Positions 25,924 to 34,386 are shown, numbered from the stretch's first letter. The stretch: 64,000 nt of DNA from Streptomyces pactum (GCF_016031615.1 NZ_JACYXC010000001.1:6014001-6078000), one strand, 5' to 3'. A program made the numbers and translations. Notes: generated by a model from the sequence alone, not told the origin.

Positions 25924-26925
25924 CTAGGAGTAACGGCTGATGGCCTCGTCCAGCATGCGCCGGCTCTCGGCGGGTGACGCACACGCTTCGCCCTGGATGC
26001 GCAGCAGCAGTTGCAGGTGGCGCTCGAAGTGGTTCTCCCGGGGGGTCGGTGGCCGCTCCGGGCTCCGGGCGCGCCGGGGAGGCGGGGTGAAGTAGTCGGC
26101 CTTCTCGTACCCCTCGACGTAGACGAGGTCGGGCAGGCCGCCACGTCCGAACTGGAGCTGTGCCATGGAGCCCGCCATCGAGCCCGCGTTCCCCGCGATG
26201 AAGCGGTCGAACAGCACGAACCGGATGACGATGTGCGGCAGGTCGGTCAGCTCGCGCAAGCGCACCAGCTGCCCGCGCATCACCTCGTCCGGTCCCACCC
26301 GCCGTATCAGGACGGACTCGTCCATCAGGAAGACGCACCGGGGCGGATCGGCCTGACCGAGCACCCGCTCCTGACGTTCCAGCCGCTGGGCGAGACGCCG
26401 CTCCGCCTCCGGCCCGCGCCACTCCGTCAGGTGCAGGCCGGTGCGGATGATGTGGGCGGCGTACTCCGGGGTCTGCAGCAGCCCCGACACCAGCCGCACG
26501 TCGTAGGACGTGATGTGGATGGCCATCGACTCCAGGCCGAGCAGCCGGCGGAGGTGGTCCGGGGTGCAGTCCTCGAACCGGTGCTGGAACCACTCCGGTT
26601 CCTCGGTACGCGCGAGCATCATCAGCAGCCCGTCGCGGGTGGCGGAGTCCGGGCCGAGGAGCCCGATCACGGACTCGACCGTCCGCCGCATCGGCGTGGT
26701 GTCCGCGTTCTCCAGCCGGTTGATGGTGGCGGCCGAGACATGAATCCGGCCCGCCAGATCCTTCTGGGTCAGCCCGGCGCGCTCGCGCAGATCCTTCACC
26801 GCGCGACCGAGCATGATGTTCGCCGCCGTGGGAGTCCAGTCCGGCCCGGACGGCCGGGCCGGACGGACCACCGCATTCGAGTCCGAGAACACGTTCACCC
26901 CTTCACGGGACTGCCATATACGCAT
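25924..26925 (-). CDS. XRE-family regulator, Scr1/DUF5753 type
   Basis: A 333-residue regulator. The helix-turn-helix lies near residues 38-92 (NIMLGRAVKDLRERAGLTQK, then HVSAATINRLENAD). The rest is the DUF5753 domain (SMAIHITSYDVRLVSGLLQT, TPEYAAHIIR, ALLRQ-type region, VLFDRFIAGNAGSMAG). In Streptomyces such proteins work with small DUF397 partners (WhiJ/Scr1 class) in development or as toxin-antitoxin-like pairs; the DUF397 gene is immediately upstream. ATG 26925 is used; GTG 26898 with GAAGGGG is an alternative start. Confidence 0.9.
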   Translation of the reverse strand: MRIWQSREGVNVFSDSNAVVRPARPSGPDWTPTAANIMLGRAVKDLRERAGLTQKDLAGRIHVSAATINRLENADTTPMRRTVESVIGLLGPDSATRDGLLMMLARTEEPEWFQHRFEDCTPDHLRRLLGLESMAIHITSYDVRLVSGLLQTPEYAAHIIRTGLHLTEWRGPEAERRLAQRLERQERVLGQADPPRCVFLMDESVLIRRVGPDEVMRGQLVRLRELTDLPHIVIRFVLFDRFIAGNAGSMAGSMAQLQFGRGGLPDLVYVEGYEKADYFTPPPRRARSPERPPTPRENHFERHLQLLLRIQGEACASPAESRRMLDEAISRYS

Positions 26926-26973
26926 GATGGCATGTCCGGGAGGCGAAATGAGGCTCGAACTTTGTTTCGAGGA

Positions 26974-27216
26974 TCAGGAGTTGGCGGTGATGAGGATGTC
27001 GAACTCGCCGTTCTTCGCGCCGTCGAGGAAGGCCGCCATCTCGCCGGCGGTGAAGACCAGCGCCGGACCCGTCGGATCGGTCGAGTTCCGCAGGGCCACG
27101 CCCCCGTGCGGGAGCCTCAGCGCCTCGACGCACATGCCGTTGGCCTCGCTCTTGCGGCTCTTCATCCAGGCGCCCGGGATGAGGCCGGCAGGCATTCCGT
27201 TGGTGAACTCCCGCAT
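26974..27216 (-). CDS. DUF397-domain small protein, partner of the XRE regulator
   Basis: An 80-residue protein starting MREFTNGMPAGLIPGAWMKS. The DUF397 pattern is present: W-x-KS (AWMKSRKSEANGMCVEA), then VALRNSTDPTGPALVFTAG and MAAFLDGAKNGEFD. GGGAG lies 8 bases before the ATG at 27216. It is transcribed toward and 49 bp from the XRE gene, so the two are a unit in the order DUF397-XRE. Related pairs modulate the DNA-binding partner; the exact biochemical role is unproven. Confidence 0.9.
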   Translation of the reverse strand: MREFTNGMPAGLIPGAWMKSRKSEANGMCVEALRLPHGGVALRNSTDPTGPALVFTAGEMAAFLDGAKNGEFDILITANS

Positions 27217-27310
27217 GGGTGGAACTCCCTCTCTGTTCGATATCCCCACGTGCTCGGATTTCTGTGCGCGACCGTCCGGAACCCGCAGGCAGAAGAGCGC
27301 TGAAATCCCG

Positions 27311-27326
27311 CCATGAAATTTCATGG
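27311..27326. promoter_or_regulatory. Perfect 16-bp palindrome upstream of the DUF397-XRE pair
   Basis: CCATGAAATTTCATGG reads the same on both strands, about 95 bp upstream of the DUF397 start, in the AT-rich promoter region. A looser CCAT(9 bp)ATGG site occurs at 26914-26930 at the XRE start. The XRE protein is the obvious candidate ligand. Confidence 0.6.
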
Positions 27327-27475
27327 ACGGTGTGCAGAGAATGCTAACCGTCCGAATTCGAACAGTGCTGTCACGCGAAAGAGTGGAATCACCGGCTCGT
27401 CCGTCCGGGGCCGCCCCGGACGCTCCCGGCGGCCCCCGCCGTCACCGGCCCCGGCGCCCTCCCGGCCCGGACCGG

Positions 27476-28357
27476 TCAGCCGAGTGCGAGCATCGCCTCG
27501 GCGACCTCTCCCACCGCCGGGCCCGGGATCGCGGTGGCGGCCCGGTCGAGGACGAGCAGCCGCGCGCCGGGGATCTCACGCGCGAGCGCCTCGCCGTTGC
27601 CGACGGGGAAGAAGCGGTTCCGGCGGCCGTGGACCACGAGCGCGGGGAGCTCGATCTCCGGCAGCCGCTCGCGCCAGCGGGGTGTGCAGTCGAGCTTGGA
27701 GAACACCAGGCCCAGCTGGTTGGCCAGCTGGACCGGTGGCGCGGTGCCGGGGGTGCGGTCCCAGATCCGCGCGGCGGTGGCGCGTGCGGCGGCGGGGTCG
27801 TCGCCGAGGACCTCCGCGCCACCGGCGGCGAACTCCGCGACCGCCTCGCGGTCGGCCCAGTCGGGCATCGGACGTGCGAACAGCCGGCCCATCGTCGCCG
27901 GGTCGTGGTCGGGGAGGTCGTCGTCGGTCGGGCCGGGGGCGACCGGCCGGGTGCCGATCAGGGTGAGCGCCGAGAAGGCGGCCGGGTGGTCGAGGGCGGC
28001 CACCTGGGCGACCATTCCGCCCACGCCGATCCCCGCCAGGTGCGCGGGCCCTGCGCCGAGCGCGCCGGCCAGGGCCGCCGCGTCGGCCGCGAGGTCGCGC
28101 AGGGTGTAGGCGGGCGCCTCCGGATCGGTCGTCGTGGACCTCCCGCTGTCGCGGAGGTCGTAGCGCACCACCCGGCGCCCGCCGGCGGCGAGGCGCTCGC
28201 AGAGCGCGTCGGGCCAGGAGAGCATCGTCGTCCCGCCCACGAGCAGGACGAGCGGCGCGTCGTCGTCCCCGAACGCTTCGATGCCCAAGGTGATCTCACC
28301 GGCGCCGGCGGCGAAGCCGTCGAGGGAGACCGCGATGTCCGTGCTGATTCCCGTCAT
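27476..28357 (-). CDS. Alpha/beta-hydrolase-fold protein lacking the catalytic triad
   Basis: A 293-residue alpha/beta-hydrolase homologue (VLLVGGTTMLSWPDALCE, RVVRYDLRDSGRSTT, ALDHPAAFSALTLIG). The nucleophile elbow reads LAGIGVGGMVAQ, with Gly where GxSxG demands Ser. The acid position reads HGRRNRFFP (Asn for Asp). The usual GHE/P near the end reads RAATAIPGP (Thr for His). All three catalytic residues therefore appear replaced, so it may be a binding protein or pseudoenzyme. The first 20 residues (STDIAVSLDGFAAG) resemble the start of RibD/dihydrofolate-reductase-like proteins, suggesting a recombined N-terminus. It follows the SDR gene, probably in one operon. Confidence 0.8.
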   Translation of the reverse strand: MTGISTDIAVSLDGFAAGAGEITLGIEAFGDDDAPLVLLVGGTTMLSWPDALCERLAAGGRRVVRYDLRDSGRSTTTDPEAPAYTLRDLAADAAALAGALGAGPAHLAGIGVGGMVAQVAALDHPAAFSALTLIGTRPVAPGPTDDDLPDHDPATMGRLFARPMPDWADREAVAEFAAGGAEVLGDDPAAARATAARIWDRTPGTAPPVQLANQLGLVFSKLDCTPRWRERLPEIELPALVVHGRRNRFFPVGNGEALAREIPGARLLVLDRAATAIPGPAVGEVAEAMLALG

Positions 28358-28546
28358 GCCAGGACAGACCCGGTCCGCCGCCCGAACTCATCGCTCCCGC
28401 GTGAGAAAACCGGTGGGCCGGCGCGCGCGGTCCCCGGCGGTGCGGCGGGCGCGCGCCCCCGGCACCGGTGCGCTGCCGGCGGGGGTCCTCGTCCCGGTCG
28501 CCGCCCCGCCATCCTCCGCCGGGGCTCCGTGATCCCTCGGGACTCC

Positions 28547-29488
28547 TCACCGCCGAGCCGGCGGTGCCGCGCGCAACGGGTACCGCACCCCGGTGAGTTC
28601 CTCCGACAGGACCCACAACCGGTGGGCGGTCCGGGCGTCGCGGAGGGCGCGTTCCCGGCTGCGGAGGACGGGCTCGCCGCGGAGCTGGAACGGCCCGTCG
28701 GGCACGACGTAGCTCCCGCCCGGCAGATGGGGAACGGTCGCGGCGTACAGGGAGGTCTTGGCACCCTCCGGTGTGGGGCGGAAGGCTATGCGCAGGAGCA
28801 GGCGGGTGAGGACCTGGTACGCGCGGCCCCGGGTGCCGTGGGCGCCGCCGGTGAGCACGTTGGAGCGCGTGAGTCCGGGCGCGACGGCCATACTGCGCAG
28901 CCTCAGTCCGGAGGCGTCGGCCCTCCGCTGCAGTTCCCGGGCGAAGTAGAGATTGGCCCGCTTGGACTGCACATAGGCGAACGCCGCCCGGTAGCGGCGC
29001 TCGGCATCGAGGTTGGTCAGGTCGAACCGGGCGAAGCGCTGGCCCTCGCTGCTGACCGTGACCACGCGCGGGTCGGACGCGGCCGACAGATGAGGCAGGA
29101 GGAGGCCGGTGAGCGCGAACGTGCCGAGGTGGTTGATGCCGAACTGGGACTCGAAGCCGTCGGCGGTCCGGGAGAACGGCACCATGGCCACGCCGGCGTT
29201 GTTGACCAGGAGGTCGAGCCGGTCGTGGCTCCAGCTCCCGGCGAAACCGCGGACCGACGTCAGGTCGGCGAGGTCGAGCAGGCGCAGCTCGGCGCGGGCA
29301 CCGGGTACCTCGGTCCGCAGCCGCTCCACCGCTGCCCGCCCGCGCTCGTGGCTGCGGCAGGCGAGGACGACATGGGCGCCGCGGCGGGCGAGTTCGCGTG
29401 CGGTGACGTATCCGATGCCGCTGTTGGCGCCGGTGACGACCACCACGCGTCCCGACTGGTCGGGGATGGCATCGGGCGTCCAGCTCAT
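28547..29488 (-). CDS. Short-chain dehydrogenase/reductase (SDR), protochlorophyllide-reductase-like
   Basis: A 313-residue classical/extended SDR. The NAD(P) motif is VVVTGANSGIGYVTA (TGxxxGIG) with Arg in LACRSHERGR favouring NADPH. Then come LLDLADLTSV, LVNNAGVAMV and the catalytic Ser/Tyr/Lys in VTVSSEGQRF and FAYVQSKRANLYF. It resembles actinobacterial oxidoreductases of the retinol/protochlorophyllide dehydrogenase type. It is divergent from a TetR gene with paired operators between them, which suggests ligand-induced control of this gene and the downstream hydrolase-like gene. Confidence 0.9.
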   Translation of the reverse strand: MSWTPDAIPDQSGRVVVVTGANSGIGYVTARELARRGAHVVLACRSHERGRAAVERLRTEVPGARAELRLLDLADLTSVRGFAGSWSHDRLDLLVNNAGVAMVPFSRTADGFESQFGINHLGTFALTGLLLPHLSAASDPRVVTVSSEGQRFARFDLTNLDAERRYRAAFAYVQSKRANLYFARELQRRADASGLRLRSMAVAPGLTRSNVLTGGAHGTRGRAYQVLTRLLLRIAFRPTPEGAKTSLYAATVPHLPGGSYVVPDGPFQLRGEPVLRSRERALRDARTAHRLWVLSEELTGVRYPLRAAPPARR

Positions 29489-29663
29489 GCGCGGAACCCT
29501 TCGCGGCGCGCGTGTGCGGCCCGACGGCCGATCGCGTGGGGGCCGTACGCGGCTGTGTCGTCGTGGCCGGACGGCGGGCCTGGGGCGGCCGTCCTGGAGT
29601 CAGGCGTCATCGGGACCTCGATCCGTGGGTCGGGAATGCGGTCCGCAACAGCCCGACCGCATT

Positions 29664-29727
29664 GCAACTCAGCGTTGCGATAGCCTGATGCTGTCGCATG
29701 ATCCGCATCAACGCAACACGGAGTTGC
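29664..29727. promoter_or_regulatory. Two TetR-type operators between the SDR and TetR genes
   Basis: GCAACTCAGCGTTGC (29664-29678) and GCAACACGGAGTTGC (29713-29727) share GCAAC(5)GTTGC palindromes and extend as an 18-bp inverted pair with only two mismatches. The second copy ends one base before the TetR start codon. Confidence 0.7.
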
Positions 29728-29728
29728 A

Positions 29729-30355
29729 ATGGAGTCTGTCGAACCGTCTGTCGAACCGTCCCCACGGCGTGCCCCCGCTGTCGGGCGCGGCAGGAAGATG
29801 CGCGCCGCCGTGCTGGAGGCGACCATCGCCGAGCTCACGGAGACGGGGTATGCGGCTCTGACCGTGGAGGGCGTCGCCCGGCGGGCCGGCGTGCACAAGA
29901 CGACGATCTACCGCAACTGGACGGACTCCGACGGACTCGTCGCCGACGCGCTGGCCGGCCACTTCGCCGCGGACATCCCGATCCCCGACACCGGGGCGGT
30001 GGAGAGCGACCTGCGCGCACTGGCCCGCTCCCTCGTGGCCACCATGACCACGCGAGCCGGCCGGGCCCTGCTGGCCGCGGTCCTCTCGGACGCCGTACGC
30101 GTCCCCCGGCTCGCCGAGGTCAAGCACGCGCTCTTCAACGACCGGTTCCGGCGGGCGGAACCCGTGGTCACCCGAGCCGTCGAGCGCGGGGAACTGCCCG
30201 CGGACACCGACCCGGCCGAACTCCTCAAGGCCCTCGCCGCGCCGATCTACTTCCGCCTGGTGTTCACCGGCGAGCCGGTCGACGAGGCGACCGCGGACCG
30301 GGCGGTGAACGTCGCCCTGGCCGCCGCGCACGCCGGCGCCCTGTCGGCGAGGTGA
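29729..30355 (+). CDS. TetR-family transcriptional regulator
   Basis: A 208-residue regulator. The helix-turn-helix spans about residues 24-70 (MRAAVLEATIAELTETGY, VEGVARRAGVHKTTIYRNW). The C-terminal domain (LARSLVATMTTRAGRALLAA, FRRAEPVVTRAVERGELP) matches the TetR_C_11-type ligand domain. GGAG overlapping the second operator serves as ribosome site, so repressor binding would also block its own translation start region. It likely autoregulates and represses the divergent SDR gene. Confidence 0.92.
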   Translation: MESVEPSVEPSPRRAPAVGRGRKMRAAVLEATIAELTETGYAALTVEGVARRAGVHKTTIYRNWTDSDGLVADALAGHFAADIPIPDTGAVESDLRALARSLVATMTTRAGRALLAAVLSDAVRVPRLAEVKHALFNDRFRRAEPVVTRAVERGELPADTDPAELLKALAAPIYFRLVFTGEPVDEATADRAVNVALAAAHAGALSAR

Positions 30356-30619
30356 CCGCGGGCCGCGCGGCGCCGGCCTCTCAGCGCCCCACCGGCCGGC
30401 CGGGGACGCCTCCGCCGCCGGATGACGCGGCGGTGGCCGGCGCCGGTCCACGGCGCGAAGCCCTCGCACGCTCCGGCCCTGCCTCGCCGCCGCCGGCACC
30501 GGCCGGCGAAGGGGCGCGCCGGGTGAGGCCCCGCAGCTCGGCGGTGCCTCCGTGCCCGTACACCGGCGGTCGGCGGCGGGCCCCGGAGCAGGGCCCGCCG
30601 CCGGATCGGCCGGACGGTC

Positions 30620-31126
30620 TCAGTTCCACGGGTCGGTGAACGACCGGCCCGGCACCGGCTTGGCGGTGAGCGCCACCGGGATGAAGAAGTTGACCTGGCC
30701 GATCGCGAACATCAGCGTGGCGAGCGCCTTGGCCTCGTAGTGCCCGGCCACCTCGGCGTACAGCTCGTCGGGGACCCGCTCGCCGTGCGCGGACGGCTGG
30801 AGCACCGCTTCCACCAGCGCCAGCGCGGCCCGCTCGGCGCCGGTGAAGTACGGCGAGTCCTGCCAGGAGGCCACGGACGTGATCCGCTCCTCCGACTGCC
30901 CGGCCTTGCGCAGGAAGCCGGTGTGCAGGACGGTCAGATAGGTGCTGCCCACGATCTGGCCGGCGCGAAGCTGGACCAGGCTGATGGTGGAACGGGGCAC
31001 CGAGCCGTTGCCGGTGACCCTGAACAGCGCCGCCGAGACCTCCGCCAGCTCCGGCACCAACTGCGCCGGGTCCTCGGTCATCCGGGGAGCCATCGGGACC
31101 TCTGCCGTGATCGAACGCGTTTCCAT
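30620..31126 (-). CDS. Carboxymuconolactone decarboxylase/AhpD-like protein without the CxxC
   Basis: A 168-residue CMD-fold protein (RSTISLVQLRAGQIVGS, LRKAGQSEERITSVASWQDS, ERAALALVEAVLQP, LATLMFAIGQVNFF). Members normally carry GCxxC in the helix after Q-I-N. Here the stretch reads QIVGSTYLTVLH, so both redox cysteines are absent while the surrounding family residues are intact. AhpD-type peroxidase activity is therefore unlikely. No operon partner is visible. The start METRSITAE is preceded by AAGGAGGCGGCG. Confidence 0.85.
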   Translation of the reverse strand: METRSITAEVPMAPRMTEDPAQLVPELAEVSAALFRVTGNGSVPRSTISLVQLRAGQIVGSTYLTVLHTGFLRKAGQSEERITSVASWQDSPYFTGAERAALALVEAVLQPSAHGERVPDELYAEVAGHYEAKALATLMFAIGQVNFFIPVALTAKPVPGRSFTDPWN

Positions 31127-31248
31127 CGCCGCCTCCTTGGGGCTTCCGTGTTGCTCTCACTGCCCTGACGGATCGCGGTGGGGAGATGTGACCGGGGGAA
31201 GCGATCGATTTCGTCTCCGCTTTTTCCGGGTGGAGCGCGGGCGCCGGT

Positions 31249-31866
31249 TCAGGTCGCGTTCCCGCTGCGGCGGGCGTAGGCACGGGCGGCGCGGGCGCGG
31301 TCGCCGCAGCGGGTGGAACACCAGTGGCGCCGGCCGTGGGTGCGCAGCAGGAACCGGTCGCAGGGTGCGGAGCCGCAGACGGCGAGGAGGCCCCCGTCGG
31401 GACCGGTGAGCAGATCGGCGGCGTCGGCGGCGAGGGTCGCGAGCGCGTGGCCGACGGCCTGGTCGGTGGGGTGTGCCTGGACGCGGCGCGGCCCTTGCGT
31501 GCCGTCCCAGGCGAGCAGGGGTGCGGTGGGCACGGCGATCAGCGCGTCGTTCACGGCACCCAGGGATTCCGCGGGCGGGGCGGTGCCCTCCACGCGCGCG
31601 GTGAACAGGGCGCGCACGTGGACGCGGAGCGCGCGCATCCGCCGGGTGCACACGTCGTACAGCTGGATGTCCGGGGTGGTCAGGTCGTGGACGGCGAGCC
31701 AGCGCATGGCGGACGCGGGTACGGCGAGCAGGTCGTAGCTGTGCCCGGCCGGGAGCGTCGCGGTGGTGTCGGCGAAGTCCAGGGACCGGTACCGGTCGGC
31801 GCCCGGCGCCGGGGGAAGGGCGGTCTTCGCGAGGTCGTCGGCCGGGGTCTGCTTCATGCCTCTCAT
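31249..31866 (-). CDS. CGNR zinc-finger protein (ABATE domain), putative regulator
   Basis: A 205-residue protein. The N-terminal ABATE-type domain (SLDFADTTATLPAGHSYDLL, WLAVHDLTTPDIQLYDVC) is followed by a C-terminal CGNR zinc finger: AVCGSAPCDRFLL, HGRRHWCSTRCGDRARAARA, with four cysteines spaced CxxxxC...CxxxC and an Arg-rich helix. CGNR proteins are thought to be stress-responsive transcription regulators. It diverges from an MBL hydrolase gene, and TTTTCCGTGA inverted repeats lie in the shared promoter region. AAGGA precedes the ATG at 31866. Confidence 0.88.
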   Translation of the reverse strand: MRGMKQTPADDLAKTALPPAPGADRYRSLDFADTTATLPAGHSYDLLAVPASAMRWLAVHDLTTPDIQLYDVCTRRMRALRVHVRALFTARVEGTAPPAESLGAVNDALIAVPTAPLLAWDGTQGPRRVQAHPTDQAVGHALATLAADAADLLTGPDGGLLAVCGSAPCDRFLLRTHGRRHWCSTRCGDRARAARAYARRSGNAT

Positions 31867-31874
31867 GGTAGTCC

Positions 31875-31936
31875 TTGCGTTTTTCCGTGAGCTCGGCTTA
31901 GCTTGGCATCACGGAAAACACGGAGCCTTTCCGTGA
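31875..31936. promoter_or_regulatory. Divergent promoter with three CCGTGA operator half-sites
   Basis: Rightward promoter TTGCGT (31875-31880), 18 bp, TAGCTT (31899-31904). TTTTCCGTGA (31881-31890) and its exact complement TCACGGAAAA (31909-31918) flank the -10 box. A third copy TTTCCGTGA is at 31928-31936. Confidence 0.6.
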
Positions 31937-31953
31937 GAAATGAGGTTGGCGAG

Positions 31954-32745
31954 ATGTCCCAGCACGACACCGCGCAGTTCCCGGTCCGGGTCTTCGGCGG
32001 CCCCACCGCCCTGTTCGAGTACGGCGGCCTGCGCTTCCTGACCGACCCGACCTTCGACGGGCCGGGCGAGTACGGGGCACCGGGGCGGCCGGGCCTGAAG
32101 AAGACCGCCCCGCCCGCCGGCAGCCCGGCCGACCTCGGCCGCCTCGACGTGGTCCTGCTCTCGCACGACGAGCACGCCGACAACCTCGACACCTCCGGCC
32201 GCGCCCTGCTCGCCGACGTTCCCCTCACCCTCACCACGCCCGCCGGCGGACAGCGGCTGGGCGACGGGGCCAAGGGCCTGGCGGACTGGGAGTCGGTCGA
32301 GCTGGACCGCCCCGGCGGCGGCACGGTCACGGTCACCGGGGTGCCCGCCATCCACGGGCCCGGCGCCCGCGAGGACGTCGAGCCGATCACCGGCCAGGTC
32401 GTCGGCTTCGTCCTCACGGGTGACGGCCTGCCCACCGTCTACGTCAGCGGCGACAACGCCTCCCTGGACGCCGTCAAGGAGATCGCCGAGCGGTTCGCCC
32501 CGGTGGACACCGCCATCCTCTTCGCCGGCGCCCCCCGCATCCCCGTGCTCTACGGCGGCGAGCCCCTCGTCCTGGACAGCGCCCAGGCCGCCGAGGCCGC
32601 CCGCATCCTCGGTGCCCGCCGGGTCGTCCCCGTCCACCACGACAGCTGGGCCCACTTCACCGAGGGCCGCGACGACCTCGAAGCCGCCTTCACCGCCGCC
32701 GGCCTCGCCGACCGCCTCGACCCCGACTGGCGGCAGCGGGCCTGA
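31954..32745 (+). CDS. MBL-fold metallo-hydrolase (UlaG-like)
   Basis: A 263-residue metallo-beta-lactamase-fold protein starting MSQHDTAQFPVRVFGGPTA. Metal-site elements are LRFLTDPTFDGPG, VVLLSHDEHADNLD (a variant of HxHxDH), VPAIHGPG, VYVSGDNAS and VVPVHHDSWAHF. Related UlaG-like lactonases and phosphodiesterases share this layout; substrate is unknown. GAGG lies 9 bases before the ATG. Its promoter is shared with and probably controlled by the divergent CGNR protein. Confidence 0.87.
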   Translation: MSQHDTAQFPVRVFGGPTALFEYGGLRFLTDPTFDGPGEYGAPGRPGLKKTAPPAGSPADLGRLDVVLLSHDEHADNLDTSGRALLADVPLTLTTPAGGQRLGDGAKGLADWESVELDRPGGGTVTVTGVPAIHGPGAREDVEPITGQVVGFVLTGDGLPTVYVSGDNASLDAVKEIAERFAPVDTAILFAGAPRIPVLYGGEPLVLDSAQAAEAARILGARRVVPVHHDSWAHFTEGRDDLEAAFTAAGLADRLDPDWRQRA

Positions 32746-32752
32746 GCCCGCC

Positions 32753-32776
32753 GGTCCGCCGGTGCGCCGGCGGACC
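32753..32776 (+). terminator. Hairpin terminator after the MBL hydrolase
   Basis: GGTCCGCCGG and CCGGCGGACC form a perfect 10-bp stem around the loop TGCG, 7 bp after the stop codon. No T-tract. Confidence 0.65.
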
Positions 32777-32891
32777 GTGGACGCCGCTGCCGGTCCGCAA
32801 CCCACCGGGCGGGCCAAGGGCAGCCGCCTGCCGCCGACCGCAGCCGCAGGAACCCGGCGCGCCCGCAGCGCACGCGCTCTTCCTCCTACGC

Positions 32892-34386
32892 GAGACCGCC
32901 CCCGGCGTGCGCGGGGACCACATGCCTTCGAGCTCGCCGGTATCGATCTGGAGGGGACCACCCCCGCGTGCGCGGGGACCACCAGATGGAGACCCTGCCG
33001 GAGGCCATGCAGGCGGGACCACCACCGCGTGCGCGGGGACCACCGGGCCGTCCGGGGGTTCAATGGCCCTCACGCGGACCACCCCCGCGTGCGCGGGGAC
33101 CACGACCGCCTCCCAGAGCACGGCCAGGGCCACCCGGGACCACCCCCGCGTGCGCGGGGACCACCCCTGCCCACCCTGGACCAGGAGGTGGACCAGGGGA
33201 CCACCCCCGCGTGCGCGGGGACCACTCCAGCACCTGCCGCGCGTACTGCATCAACTGGGGACCACCCCCGCGTGCGCGGGGACCACGACCCCGGATTGGA
33301 AACAATTGTTTCTGATCCGGGACCACCCCCGCGTGCGCGGGGACCACCTCCAGGAACGCGTTCTGATCGTCCCCGTTGCCGGGACCACCCCCGCGTGCGC
33401 GGGGACCACTGGCGCCGCTCGTCCTGGAGCGCGTTGGCCGCGGGACCACCCCCGCGTGCGCGGGGACCACCGGATGACCGGTCGGCCCGGGACCCGCGCG
33501 GTGGGACCACCCCCGCGTGCGCGGGGACCACCCGCTCTGGGCAGGGACCGTGGGCGGCTCAGGGGGACCACCCCCGCGTGCGCGGGGACCACGAGGCGGA
33601 GCGGGCGGTTCTCGGCGCGATGCTGGGACCACCCCCGCGTGCGCGGGGACCACACATGCGACTCCACTCCGCCCGCTGAGTCCACGGGACCACCCCCGCG
33701 TGCGCGGGGACCACTCCGATTCCCGCCAAGACCGGTGCCCGGCTCAAGGACCACCCCCGCGTGCGCGGGGACCACATCAAGGGCGACATCGGCCCCCTGA
33801 GCGACTGGGGACCACCCCCGCGTGCGCGGGGACCACGACAGCGTCGGCGACAAGATCACCCCCGGGGCGGGACCACCCCCGCGTGCGCGGGGACCACCAC
33901 CCGCCGCGGCGGGTGCTGCGGGTCGGCGAGGGACCACCCCCGCGTGCGCGGGGACCACGCTGCCCTCGCAAGCCGTTCGCCGAGTTTCCTGGGACCACCC
34001 CCGCGTGCGCGGGGACCACCTGCTCGATGAGCACCGAGCCGCCGGCACCCAGGGACCACCCCCGCGTGCGCGGGGACCACACGCGGCCGGGGAGCGCACC
34101 CCGCCCCTGCTGGGGACCACCCCCGCGTGCGCGGGGACCACAGTGGGGGCGTGGCTCCCCCTGGCGTTGTTCTCGGGACCACCCCCGCGTGCGCGGGGAC
34201 CACAGGTAGGGACCCCCGGAGAAAGTGTCAAGACGGGGACCACCCCCGCGTGCGCGGGGACCACTGTGGTTGTTCTCGGAGTAGTAACGCGCTACTGGGA
34301 CCACCCCCGCGTGCGCGGGGACCACGCCCGCCACCGGAGCGGCGGGCCCTCTCGCATGGGACCACCCCCGCGTGCGCGGGGACCAC
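32892..34386 (-). CRISPR. Type I-E CRISPR array: 25 repeats, 24 spacers
   Basis: Repeats are 29 bp (plus-strand form begins GGGACCACCCC and ends GCGGGGACCAC), with a period of 61 bp. I located starts at 32954, 33015, 33075, 33136, 33197, 33258, 33319, 33381, 33442, 33503, 33564, 33625, 33686, 33747, 33808, 33869, 33930, 33991, 34052, 34113, 34175, 34236, 34297 and 34358, plus a degenerate 30-nt copy at 32892-32921. Spacers are 32 bp, except 31 before 33075 and 33 before 33381 and 34175. Variants: C-to-A inside the 33015 copy; first base changed at 33075 and 33747. The transcribed form (GTGGTCCCCGCG...) is on the minus strand. The degenerate copy is leader-distal, and the leader lies on the cas2 side. 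Confidence 0.98.

Noticed and set aside
32907..34334. Open frames on both strands across the CRISPR array (repeated PPPRARGP and GVVPAHA motifs)
   Set aside because: They are translations of the 29-bp repeats.
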